DNA of 64,000 bases from assembly GCF_024170465.1 (NCBI RefSeq), contig NZ_JALJYF010000002.1, positions 930,001-994,000 on the forward strand, given 5' to 3'. The DNA comes from Natronospira proteinivora. GTDB taxonomy: Bacteria > Pseudomonadota > Gammaproteobacteria > Natronospirales > Natronospiraceae. How positions within the stretch are numbered: position 1 is the first letter of the stretch; every line of letters begins with the position of its first letter. The notes under the pieces were generated by a model. That model worked only from the letters and a program-made list of their open reading frames with translations, did not search any database and had not been told where the DNA came from. Positions 27,136 to 34,781 of this stretch are shown piece after piece. The position numbers and the translations under genes are program-made.

Positions 27136-27807
27136 ATGGGCATTTTTACCCGCTTTAGCGACATCGTGAATTCCAACCTCCATGCCCTGCTCGACAAGGC
27201 CGAGGATCCGGAAAAGATGGTCCGCCTGATCATTCAGGAAATGGAGGAAACCCTGGTGGAAGTTCGCTCCACCGCGGCCCGCACCATTGCCGACCGCAAG
27301 ACTGTGGGGCGGCGTCGGGCCCAGGTGGAGAGCGAAATCCGGGAATGGGAAGAGAAGGCCGAGCTGGCCATCAGCCGAGAGCGGGATGATCTGGCCCGGG
27401 CGGCCTTGCTGGAAAAGAATCAGCTGGCCCAGCAGCTGGAGCGGATCGAGGCCGAGGACAAGACGCTGGCCGACAATCTGGAGCAGCTCAACGAAGACAT
27501 TGGTCGTCTCCAGGCCAAGCTGGATGACGCCCGCAGCCGCCAGAAGAGCCTGATTCAGCGGCGCAAGGCGGTGGGTAGCCGTCTGGAGGCCCGTCGCCAC
27601 GTGCATGACCGGCGCCTGGACGATGCCCTGTCCCGCTTCGAGGGCTATGAGCAGCGCCTGGACCGCATGGAAGGCGATGCCGAGGCCATGGACATGGGCC
27701 GGGAGCCGGGCCTGCGGGCCGCCTTTGACGAGCTGGAATCGGAGCAGGCGGTGCAGAGCGAACTGGAAGCGCTCAAGGCCCGCGTGCGGGGCGGCGACAA
27801 GGGCTGA
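27136..27807 (+). CDS. pspA: Phage shock protein A (PspA/IM30/ESCRT-III family)
   Basis: 223 residues of almost continuous coiled coil, starting MGIFTRFSDIVNSNLHALLDKAEDPEKMVR, the conserved amphipathic helix that binds stressed inner membrane. PspA inhibits PspF and polymerises on membranes as a bacterial ESCRT-III. The start is set by GAGGTGAGA nine bases upstream; an earlier in-frame ATG at 27082 would begin before the leader ends. First gene behind the sigma-54 promoter. Confidence 0.96.
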   Translation: MGIFTRFSDIVNSNLHALLDKAEDPEKMVRLIIQEMEETLVEVRSTAARTIADRKTVGRRRAQVESEIREWEEKAELAISRERDDLARAALLEKNQLAQQLERIEAEDKTLADNLEQLNEDIGRLQAKLDDARSRQKSLIQRRKAVGSRLEARRHVHDRRLDDALSRFEGYEQRLDRMEGDAEAMDMGREPGLRAAFDELESEQAVQSELEALKARVRGGDKG

Positions 27808-27832
27808 GCCGGATCAATAAAGGGGATGTTTC

Positions 27833-28084
27833 GTGGAAGAAGTGAGCTTGCGGTTTATGAGTGAAATGACCTTTGTACTGGCCATCGTCTTCATCACCAT
27901 CGTGGTGCCCTTGTGGCTCTTGCTGCACTACATCACCCGGTGGCGTCAATCCCGGGGCCTGTCCCGGGAAGACGAGCACATGCTCGAGGAGCTGTGGGAG
28001 AGCGCTGGCCGCATGGAAGAGCGTATTGAGACGCTTGAGCGGATTCTGGATGAGCAGAACAGTGAATGGAGGAGGCCGAAATGA
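27833..28084 (+). CDS. pspB: Phage shock protein B
   Basis: 83 residues from a GTG preceded by AAAGGGG; a start at the internal ATG 27857 would give the usual 75-residue PspB. One N-terminal membrane helix (FVLAIVFITIVVPLWLLLHYI) followed by LEELWESAGRMEERIETLERIL, the coiled-coil tail characteristic of PspB. With PspC it senses envelope stress and releases PspF from PspA. It overlaps pspC by four bases. Confidence 0.93.
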   Translation: MEEVSLRFMSEMTFVLAIVFITIVVPLWLLLHYITRWRQSRGLSREDEHMLEELWESAGRMEERIETLERILDEQNSEWRRPK

Positions 28085-28371
28085 AGCCGTATCGCGTGCA
28101 TGGAGAGCATTCCGGACCCCCTTTTGGTCTCTATCGGGACCCGGAAACCGCGGTGATCTTTGGTATCTGCTCGGGCCTGGCTAATCGCCTGGGCATCAAT
28201 CCCTGGGGGCTGCGGGTGCTGGCGCTGATCGCTCTGGTATTTTTCACCGCGGCCACGGTGACGGCCTATTTGCTAAGCGCCTTGCTATTGCCCCGCCGCC
28301 GGCTGTTGTGGCGCGGGCGTCAATCCGAACGGGATTTCTGGCGGGCGGCGGCCCGTGAAGCAAGCGATTGA
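28081..28371 (+). CDS. pspC: PspC-domain protein, first copy
   Basis: 96 residues. LYRDPETAVIFGICSGLANRLGINPWGLRVLALI is the PspC domain, with one amphipathic and one full membrane helix, and a basic/acidic C-tail. Inner-membrane partner of PspB. Its ATG overlaps the pspB stop (ATGA). The tail is shorter than in classical PspC, which carries a long periplasmic coiled coil. Confidence 0.9.
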   Translation: MKPYRVHGEHSGPPFGLYRDPETAVIFGICSGLANRLGINPWGLRVLALIALVFFTAATVTAYLLSALLLPRRRLLWRGRQSERDFWRAAAREASD

Positions 28372-28382
28372 GGAAGAAAACG

Positions 28383-28784
28383 ATGACTCGAATCAACAAT
28401 ATCCATGGTGACGGGCCCCAGCGGCTTTATCGGGACCCCTATAACGGCTGGTTGGCCGGGGTCTGTGCCGGCATCGCCGATTACCTGAGCGTGAATCCGG
28501 CCGGGATCCGCTTGATCACGGTGGTGCTGGCCCTGTTTTTCATGCCTTTTGTCATCACCGCCTATATCGTGCTGGCCCTGGTGCTGTCCAAGCGCCCGCC
28601 CCGGCTGTACCGCGGTGAAGAGGACGAGCGTTTCTGGCGGTCCATGCGCGCCTCGCCGGCCTCCACGTTTGACTCGGTGCGCGGCCGTTTCCGGGACATG
28701 GAACGCCGCCTCCAAAAGATGGAGCGCTATGTGACCTCCGGGCGCTACAATCTGGATCGTGAGTTCCGCGATCTGGAGCGCTGA
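28383..28784 (+). CDS. PspC-domain protein, second copy
   Basis: 133 residues; GAGGAAG lies before the ATG. LYRDPYNGWLAGVCAGIADYLSVNPAGIRLI is again a PspC domain, followed by a membrane helix and a C-terminal coiled coil (SVRGRFRDMERRLQKMERYVTS). That coiled coil is the more typical PspC feature, so this copy may be the true functional PspC and the preceding gene the accessory one. It lies 11 bases after copy one. Confidence 0.88.
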   Translation: MTRINNIHGDGPQRLYRDPYNGWLAGVCAGIADYLSVNPAGIRLITVVLALFFMPFVITAYIVLALVLSKRPPRLYRGEEDERFWRSMRASPASTFDSVRGRFRDMERRLQKMERYVTSGRYNLDREFRDLER

Positions 28785-28808
28785 TCGCTCTTGGGACGGA
28801 GATAGACG

Positions 28809-29612
28809 ATGAATGCTGATGCAAAAGCGGATCGCCACGCTGGGCCCGCCACGGAGCAATCCACGCCGCAGGCGCCGGGATACAGCCCCGAAGAGCTGGA
28901 GCACATTGTTCGCCGGGCGGCGGAACTGCAATCCGCCGATGGGGATGGGGCTTTGGGTACCTTCAGCGAGGCCGAAGTGATCCGGATCGCCGAGGACGTG
29001 GGTCTGGCGCCGGAGTACGTTCGCCGGGCATTGCGGGAAATGCAGTGCCAAGTACCCGAGGCGGTGATCCCGGACAGCCATCCCCTACTGGATCGCTTGT
29101 TGGGTGAGACTGTGGTGAGAGTGGAACGCTCTTTGCCGATGTCGGCGGGCCCTCTACAGGAAAAGCTGGAAGCCCAGCTGAAAGCCGAAGGCCTGCAAGC
29201 CATTCGTCAGGGTGGGGGCTTGTCCGTTTGGGAACCCAGCGGGGACCTGGCGGGAATCATCGAGCGCAGCCTGGATTTCAGCGGGCGGCGCTATCGTCTG
29301 GCGGGGGCGGAATCCATCTCCCTCAGCGTGATTCCCCTGGAGACCGGCTACAGCCGTGTCACCCTGTTTGCCGATATCTCCAATCAGCGCAAGGATTACC
29401 TGGGCGGCTGGGGCGGTGCCCTCTTTGTCCTGTTGTTGATGGCGTGGGGGTTCATCGGTGTTATGGATTGGTCGCTGGGCGGATGGTTGATGGGCTTGAC
29501 CGGCCTGGCGGGTTTGTTTCTGGCTATTTTTGATACCCGCCGCAGTCTAGTAAAGCATCGCAAGATCTACAGCCTGGTGCTGGAAGGCATTCTGGACCGT
29601 GTGCGGCTGTAG
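28809..29612 (+). CDS. Psp-operon membrane protein of unknown function
   Basis: 267 residues. The N-terminal half is soluble: YSPEELEHIVRRAAELQ and GTFSEAEVIRIAEDVGLAPEYVRRALREM resemble the short helical modules found in proteins linked to PspC/LiaF-type stress genes. A beta-rich middle is followed by two adjacent membrane helices (ALFVLLLMAWGFIGVMD and MGLTGLAGLFLAIF) and a short basic cytoplasmic end. It lies 24 bases after the second PspC gene and is probably in the sigma-54 transcript. No name is warranted. Confidence 0.75.
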   Translation: MNADAKADRHAGPATEQSTPQAPGYSPEELEHIVRRAAELQSADGDGALGTFSEAEVIRIAEDVGLAPEYVRRALREMQCQVPEAVIPDSHPLLDRLLGETVVRVERSLPMSAGPLQEKLEAQLKAEGLQAIRQGGGLSVWEPSGDLAGIIERSLDFSGRRYRLAGAESISLSVIPLETGYSRVTLFADISNQRKDYLGGWGGALFVLLLMAWGFIGVMDWSLGGWLMGLTGLAGLFLAIFDTRRSLVKHRKIYSLVLEGILDRVRL

Positions 29613-29674
29613 CGTGACGCCGGATCATCCAATCCATTCAATTCAATTGATCAGAAAAGCAAAGAGGGAAGGCT

Positions 29675-29890
29675 ATGGGGCCGTTTGAGATGGTAGTGGC
29701 GATTGTGGTGGTGGTCACGGTGTGTGGGGTGATCTCCGAGTGGCTCAAGAATCGCCGCAAACAACTGGATGGCGGCGCCAGCCGTCAGGTGCGCGAGGAG
29801 CTGGCCGAGCTGAGAGAGCGGGTGGAGGCACTGGAGGCCATCGTGACCGATCGTCGCTCTCGCCTGCGAGACGAATTCGATCGCCTCTGA
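29675..29890 (+). CDS. Small PspB-like membrane/coiled-coil protein
   Basis: 71 residues; AGAGGGAAGG lies before the ATG. One N-terminal helix (MVVAIVVVVTVCGVISEWL) and then REELAELRERVEALEAIVTDRRSRL, the same helix-plus-coiled-coil plan as PspB although sequence identity is low. Last gene of the psp cluster, 62 bases after the previous gene, followed by a hairpin at 30034. Confidence 0.72.
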   Translation: MGPFEMVVAIVVVVTVCGVISEWLKNRRKQLDGGASRQVREELAELRERVEALEAIVTDRRSRLRDEFDRL

Positions 29891-30033
29891 GTCGGGCTTG
29901 TTGCAGGCCAACATGCTGATTGTAATGATGATTATTCAGGCCGGAGAACTTGCAGAAACCACCCGGGTCTAAATCCCTGGGCGGCGAAACTAGCCGGAGA
30001 CTCTGTCCGCCTGTTAACATATCCGGTCTTTTG

Positions 30034-30054
30034 CCGCGGGCCCAGTGCCCGCGG
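30034..30054 (+). terminator. Terminator-like hairpin ending the psp cluster
   Basis: CCGCGGG and CCCGCGG pair around CCCAGTG, followed by TTCTGGTTTTA. A strong stem with an interrupted T tract; it could also be a leader structure of the following radical SAM gene. Confidence 0.4.
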
Positions 30055-30105
30055 TTCTGGTTTTATGCCGAAAAAATCGGCGCGTAACGTTACATGGGGG
30101 TGACC

Positions 30106-31512
30106 ATGTCCAAGGTGACCAGAATTGAAGAAGGGCGCATGAATCAAGCGACGGAATCCGATCTGGAGCCGCGCCGCTTCAAGGTCTTTACGGACAAGAA
30201 TCTGGACAAGATCGAGCATCTGTCCAAGCTCGACGAGCAGACCGTCTTCGAGATGAAGGTGGTGTCCAGTGTGCTGCCCTTCCGGGTCAACGAGTACATG
30301 ATCAATGACGTGATCGATTGGGAAAAGGTCCCCAACGATCCCCTCTATCAGCTCACCTTCCCCCAGCGGGACATGCTGCCGCCGGAACTCTATGAAGAGA
30401 TGGCGGAGCTGCATCGCCGGGGTGCCGACAAGAAGGAAATCAAGACCAAGGCCCGTGAGCTGCGCGAGGCGCTCAACCCCCATCCGGCCGGGCAGAAGGA
30501 GATGAATCTGCCCAAAGATGATGACGGTGAGGTGATTGACGGACTGCAGCACAAATACAATGAAACCGTGCTGTTCTTCCCTTCCAACGGCCAGACCTGT
30601 CACTCCTACTGCACCTTCTGTTTCCGCTGGGCGCAGTTCGTGGGGGATCAGGAATTCAAGATTGCCTCGGATGACGCGGCAAAGATGCAGAGCTATCTGC
30701 TGTCCAATAAGCAGATTAGTGACCTGCTGCTCACCGGCGGCGACCCCATGATCATGAAGACCCGCAAGCTGCGGGAGTATCTGGAGCCGCTCACCACCGA
30801 GGCCTTTGATCATATCCAGACCATCCGTATCGGCACCAAGGCCCTGTCCTTCTGGCCCTATCGCTTTGTCACCGACAAAGATGCCGATGACGTGCTGGCG
30901 CTGTTTCGTGAGCTAGTGGCCTCCGGCAAGCATGTGGCCGTGATGGCCCACTACAATCACTGGCAGGAAATGCAGACCGACATCGCCCACGAGGCCATCC
31001 GCCGGGTGCGGGAGACCGGTGCCGAGATCCGTTGTCAGGGCCCCCTGCTCAAGAACATCAACGACGATCCGGAAGTCTGGTCCCGCATGTGGAACGAGCA
31101 GGTTCGCCTGGGCATGATCCCCTACTATATGTTTGTGGAGCGGGATACCGGGGCCAAGGCCTACTTCGAAGTGCCACTGGTCCGTGCCTGGGAGATCTAT
31201 CAGCAGGCCATGCAGAAGGTCTCCGGACTGGGCCGTACCGCCCGGGGCCCGTCCATGAGTGCCGGGCCCGGCAAGGTGGAAATCCAGGGTGTGACCGAAG
31301 TGAAGGGCGAGAAGGTGATCGTGCTGCGCTTCATCCAGGGCCGTAACCCGGATTGGGTCAACCGGCCCTTCTTCGCCAAGTACGATCCCGAAGCCACCTG
31401 GCTGGATCAGCTGCAGCCGGCCTTCGGCGAGAAGGAGTTTTTCTTCGACGCCGAGTACCGCCAGATGTGCGAAGACGCCCGCACCTTCCTGGAAGGCAAG
31501 AAACTGGTCTAA
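30106..31512 (+). CDS. KamA-family radical SAM protein (lysine 2,3-aminomutase-like)
   Basis: 468 residues. A radical SAM cluster motif CHSYCTFCFRW (CxxxCxxC) in the middle of the protein, the GGDP motif for SAM binding (LLTGGDPM) and a GPGK motif near the C-terminal third that may correspond to the PLP-binding Lys region of aminomutases. The sequence around the cluster differs from classical lysine 2,3-aminomutase (CxxYCRHCTRRR), so the amino acid substrate is uncertain; glutamate, lysine or another is possible. Start chosen at MSKVT because GGGGGTGA precedes it; an ATG four codons earlier is an alternative. Stand-alone unit with its own terminator. A beta-amino-acid compatible solute role would suit a halophile but is speculative. 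Confidence 0.85.
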   Translation: MSKVTRIEEGRMNQATESDLEPRRFKVFTDKNLDKIEHLSKLDEQTVFEMKVVSSVLPFRVNEYMINDVIDWEKVPNDPLYQLTFPQRDMLPPELYEEMAELHRRGADKKEIKTKARELREALNPHPAGQKEMNLPKDDDGEVIDGLQHKYNETVLFFPSNGQTCHSYCTFCFRWAQFVGDQEFKIASDDAAKMQSYLLSNKQISDLLLTGGDPMIMKTRKLREYLEPLTTEAFDHIQTIRIGTKALSFWPYRFVTDKDADDVLALFRELVASGKHVAVMAHYNHWQEMQTDIAHEAIRRVRETGAEIRCQGPLLKNINDDPEVWSRMWNEQVRLGMIPYYMFVERDTGAKAYFEVPLVRAWEIYQQAMQKVSGLGRTARGPSMSAGPGKVEIQGVTEVKGEKVIVLRFIQGRNPDWVNRPFFAKYDPEATWLDQLQPAFGEKEFFFDAEYRQMCEDARTFLEGKKLV

Positions 31513-31536
31513 TTAAGCCAGTGCTGATCTCGCGAC

Positions 31537-31575
31537 AAGGCCTCGACTGCCCGGATGGTGGTCGGGGCCTTTTTC
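31537..31575 (+). terminator. Rho-independent terminator after the KamA-like gene
   Basis: AAGGCCTCGAC and GTCGGGGCCTT pair (one wobble/mismatch) around a 13-base loop, followed by TTTTTC. It lies 25 bases after the stop codon. Confidence 0.85.
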
Positions 31576-31636
31576 ATTGGATACCACTTACGAGCTGGCC
31601 CTGCGATGGTCGTTTGAGTGACTGGCCCACGAGGGC

Positions 31637-32167
31637 TTAGAAGCTTAGACCGAGGACGAAGCCCCGGGTGCTCAAATTCTGGTCGTGATAACGGCGATAG
31701 CGATAGCCCAGGTCCAGCCGCATGCCCTCGTGGACTCGAATCCCCACTTCTACCTGGGAGACCACATCATTACTGGTAAAGATGGCGCCGACGGTATCGT
31801 CCCGGTTCGCCATGTTGATGTAAGACAATCCCCCTTGCACATAAAAGCCCACCGATTCCCCGGGATAATTCAACTGTCCCAGGCCGCCGGCCTCCCAGAA
31901 ACGCTGTTCTCGGCTGCCTCGTTCAAAGCGACCGTAAGCGCCTTCCGCGCCGGGCCGCAGGAACCAGCCGTTGCCCAGCGGTACACCGGGTGAGGCCAGC
32001 CAGTGACCCCGCAGGGAGGTGCCGCGAATGGTGCCTGCGGGCGTGCTGGTGGTTTCCTGCTGGGCTCGGAGCTGGAAGCTGGCATCCACCGCTTCGGACC
32101 AGAGCAGGCTCGTGGCCAGGCAGCTGAGCAGCAACAGGCTTTGAGGATACTTGGCTAAACGGCTCAT
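31637..32167 (-). CDS. Outer-membrane beta-barrel protein
   Basis: 176 residues with a signal peptide (hydrophobic SLLLLSCLATSLLW, cleavage near VDA-S). The rest is alternating beta strands closing with FVLGLSF. YRYRRYHDQNLSTRGF near the end recalls small barrels such as PagL/lipid A-modifying or OmpA-like proteins, but the catalytic His-Ser of PagL cannot be recognised, so no enzymatic role is assigned. It overlaps the upstream SET gene by four bases (ATGA), suggesting joint translation. Confidence 0.75.
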   Translation of the reverse strand: MSRLAKYPQSLLLLSCLATSLLWSEAVDASFQLRAQQETTSTPAGTIRGTSLRGHWLASPGVPLGNGWFLRPGAEGAYGRFERGSREQRFWEAGGLGQLNYPGESVGFYVQGGLSYINMANRDDTVGAIFTSNDVVSQVEVGIRVHEGMRLDLGYRYRRYHDQNLSTRGFVLGLSF

Positions 32168-32505
32168 TCCTCGTCATCCCAGTCGTCGCCATAATGAAAG
32201 GTGATTTCCTCGTCCTTCTTGATGCCCCGCACCGCATACAGTTCAAAACCGTCAAACTCGGCGTTGGGGCGACTGCTGTGATTACAGTAGCGCAGGATGT
32301 TCTTGCCATTGCGGCCCACGGGGTTCTGGTCATTTTCGTCATAGACCCAGAGCACGTGCATGCCGTCCTTGCGGGTGCTGGGGCCTTCATAGGTGCCGAT
32401 GTGACGGCCCTTGCGAATCGCCTTGCGGGCAAAAAGACCGGTGCCGTGAATCTCGGATGGGCCGGCGTAGACCAGCGGATGCTGCTCGGTATCGTACTTG
32501 GCCAA
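32164..32505 (-). CDS. SET-domain protein (putative protein lysine methyltransferase)
   Basis: About 113 residues, or 121 if the TTG at 32529 is used. The TTG at 32505 is preferred because GAGGAA lies seven bases before it. A minimal SET fold is visible: GPSEIHGTGLFARKAIRKGRHIGTYEG at the start, RYCNHSSRPNA (the NHS cofactor motif) and GIKKDEEITFHYGDDW with the catalytic Tyr at the end. There are no pre- or post-SET cysteines. SET proteins are mainly eukaryotic; bacterial ones of this compact size exist but their substrates are mostly unknown. Coupled by a four-base overlap to the outer-membrane protein gene. Confidence 0.82.
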   Translation of the reverse strand: MAKYDTEQHPLVYAGPSEIHGTGLFARKAIRKGRHIGTYEGPSTRKDGMHVLWVYDENDQNPVGRNGKNILRYCNHSSRPNAEFDGFELYAVRGIKKDEEITFHYGDDWDDEE

Positions 32506-32660
32506 AATGCATTCCTCGTTAACTGACAAGATGGAGCAAATTGTGCCACATCTGGTCGGGAAAACGCCCGGGTATCGCGGAAATGGTTCGGCACCGGCCC
32601 GGCGAACAGCCCCCTACGAGCTTTGTGGTGCTTTGGCACGCAACTTGCGGTGTCTTCGCC

Positions 32661-32909
32661 ATGTTGTGGCGAAAAATGATCAAAGGATTGCGTAACCGGC
32701 CCACCGAAACCATTCTGGCCCTGGTCATCCTGGTGGTATGCGGTGTGGTTGCCTATACCCAATGGCGTGATCCTGGCCCTCCCGCGGGGGCAGAGTATGC
32801 CAACGGCCTGTCTGAAATATCCCAGCTTTGTCGGGATATGGTGGTGGTCAGTGGTGGGGTGTCAATCCGTGGTGCCCTCAAGCGCGTCCCTTATTCGGCC
32901 GACGAATGA
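32661..32909 (+). CDS. Possible small single-pass membrane protein
   Basis: If read from the ATG at 32661 this gives about 82 residues: a basic start (MLWRKMIKGLRNRP), one good helix (TILALVILVVCGVVAYTQW) and an 45-residue C-terminal part. The frame is open back to 32541, but the earlier part looks non-coding. No convincing ribosome-binding site and no family match are visible, so it may be spurious. Confidence 0.3.
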   Translation: MLWRKMIKGLRNRPTETILALVILVVCGVVAYTQWRDPGPPAGAEYANGLSEISQLCRDMVVVSGGVSIRGALKRVPYSADE

Positions 32910-32942
32910 CGACGCTGTTGTAGGCGGCCCTGCTCTTAAAGC

Positions 32943-32956
32943 GGCCATCCCTGGCC
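32943..32956. repeat. Short palindromic repeat (GGCCATCCCTGGCC)
   Basis: Thirteen of 14 bases match the copy at 22701-22714. It lies in the short gap before the convergent end of the porin gene. Preceding sequence TTGTAGGCGGCC has a REP-like head. Confidence 0.5.
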
Positions 32957-32980
32957 AATTGGGGCCAAAATCCGGGTGAA

Positions 32981-34228
32981 TTACCAATAAATGCCAATGT
33001 TGATGTTAAAGCGGGTCTCCCAGTCGGCATTGGGATCGCCCTGGGCAAAGGCGGTCACTGGGTCGCTGCCCATGAAGTTATGGTTCTTGCCTCGGATAAT
33101 GTCCACAAAGGTATAGGTGGGGCCGGCCGTGACCGCGCAACCGGTAGTGTGGAGTTCGGAATCCGCGAAATCCTGGGGCGCCTTGTCCAGCACGCTGTAA
33201 TTGATATAGCAGGTCAGGTGGCTCACCGGGCCCCAGTCCACGTGGAAATCCCGGGTCAGGTTGGCGATGTAGAGATCGCCCTCTGCGGCAGCGAGGCTGT
33301 CGAAGAGGAAGGCCCCGTAGAGCACGGCATCGTCATTGATCCCTTCGGGATTCTCGGGGTTGTACTGGTAGTTGATCCACTCCAGTTCCAGGCCCCAGGC
33401 CTCGTCTTCGCCAAAGTTGGTCCGGGAGTGCAGGGCCGTGGCCCAGTGATCACCATGCTCCTCGGTGATCTCGTTGTAGAGCCGGCCATACTGGGTGGAC
33501 AGGCCGATCTCGGTGGGAAAGTCGCTGTCCTGGAAAAAGGTTCGGGCCAACCGTAGATTGGCCTGGTCATTCTGGCGGTTGGCCTGGGTTTCATAGCCTT
33601 CCGGCGCATCCAGGTCCTGGTTGGTCACGACGTTCCAGGCGTAGCGATCATTGGAACTGGGTGTGGCGATGGCCGGATTGGGATAGTAGGCAGCCTGAAT
33701 GTCCCATTCGCCGGTCTGGTTCACATACTTCACCCCGGCCTGGTAGTCATCCTCGAAGCCCAGGTAATAGGGTACGCCGAACCAGTAGCTGTGAGAGGCA
33801 TAAGGCTGCAGGCCGAAGGGCACCTGACTGATGCCGGTCTGCAGCTGGGCGCCGCTTTCCAGCTCATAGCCGATCCAGGCATGGTGAATCACATCCATGT
33901 ACTCATACCAGCGATACTGGGCGCTGATCTCCCAGGGTCCGGAACTGCCCCGGGCCTCGATGCGAATCAGGTCAAAACGGAAATCACCCAGGCGGTCCTG
34001 TATCTGGTCGTCGTAGGTGTTGTATTCGTAATTGAGCCAGGCCGCACCACCCAGAGTGAACTCGCCGTGGGTGTCTTCCAGATCCACAAGGCGCTCTTCC
34101 AGCCCTTCAATGGCATCCGCATTGGCACGTGGATCGGCCATCGCCGCCGGGGCGGTCAGCAAGCCGGCACAGGCGAGGAGGGTAATGGGCGTGGCTGAGT
34201 GCGGGATGAAACGATTCTTGTTGTTCAT
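32981..34228 (-). CDS. Porin-like outer-membrane protein
   Basis: 415 residues. A signal peptide (cleaved near AAMA-DP), a short coiled-coil segment (ANADAIEGLEERLVDLEDTHG) of the kind that anchors many porins to the peptidoglycan layer, then about 16 predicted beta strands. C-terminus NINIGIYW ends in an aromatic residue. It lies upstream of (5' side after) the BCCT transporter and the small 149-residue gene on the same strand, so it may supply outer-membrane passage for the transporter's substrate; that is inference from position. Confidence 0.8.
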   Translation of the reverse strand: MNNKNRFIPHSATPITLLACAGLLTAPAAMADPRANADAIEGLEERLVDLEDTHGEFTLGGAAWLNYEYNTYDDQIQDRLGDFRFDLIRIEARGSSGPWEISAQYRWYEYMDVIHHAWIGYELESGAQLQTGISQVPFGLQPYASHSYWFGVPYYLGFEDDYQAGVKYVNQTGEWDIQAAYYPNPAIATPSSNDRYAWNVVTNQDLDAPEGYETQANRQNDQANLRLARTFFQDSDFPTEIGLSTQYGRLYNEITEEHGDHWATALHSRTNFGEDEAWGLELEWINYQYNPENPEGINDDAVLYGAFLFDSLAAAEGDLYIANLTRDFHVDWGPVSHLTCYINYSVLDKAPQDFADSELHTTGCAVTAGPTYTFVDIIRGKNHNFMGSDPVTAFAQGDPNADWETRFNINIGIYW

Positions 34229-34302
34229 GATTCTTGACGCTCCTTGAGTCGCGTTCGAATCGAGGGGTTGGCGGGGCGCAAGCCGCCCCGCCGGTGCCTA
34301 TG

Positions 34303-34752
34303 TCATTGCACCCAGTTCTTGTACCCCTCTAGAAAGTCCTCAATGATGCCCTCTCGTGTGAACTCGGCGAGTTTGAATGCACGCTTTAAGCCACCGGGCC
34401 GCTGGATCTCAGCCCGGGCCACTTCATTGTCCTCTTCGCCGGGCCGAATCACGGGCCAAGCGAAGGACATATGGTGGGAGGCGTCGCCCCGAATAACGTA
34501 GGAGAACTCTTCCGCCTCATTCAGATAAACCACCAAGCGGGCCTTGTATTTGCCCGGGGTGACTTCCACCTCCCGCCCGTATTGCTCCAACTCCTGCTTG
34601 ATGTCATCGAAGGCGGGCAGGACGGTTTCCTGAATGAACTGCATGATCTCCTCGCGCCGAGTATCCACTTTGCGTTGGGCGGCTTCCATATCCGCCTGGG
34701 GCTCGGAGGCGCCTTCCACCATGTTTTTCAGTTTTTCTTTCCAGTTACTCAT
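34303..34752 (-). CDS. Conserved-looking cytoplasmic protein of unknown function
   Basis: 149 residues; GGAG seven bases before the ATG (MSNWKEKLKNMVEG). An N-terminal helical part (EAAQRKVDTRREEIMQFIQETVLPAFDDIKQELEQYG) is followed by an alpha/beta part with YKARLVVYLNEAEEFSYVIRGD. No signal peptide. Lies 29 bases after the BCCT gene in the same direction, so probably co-transcribed. Not recognised. Confidence 0.75.
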   Translation of the reverse strand: MSNWKEKLKNMVEGASEPQADMEAAQRKVDTRREEIMQFIQETVLPAFDDIKQELEQYGREVEVTPGKYKARLVVYLNEAEEFSYVIRGDASHHMSFAWPVIRPGEEDNEVARAEIQRPGGLKRAFKLAEFTREGIIEDFLEGYKNWVQ

Positions 34753-34781
34753 GGTCGTGACTCCTGATTCTGCGTCCGCCC

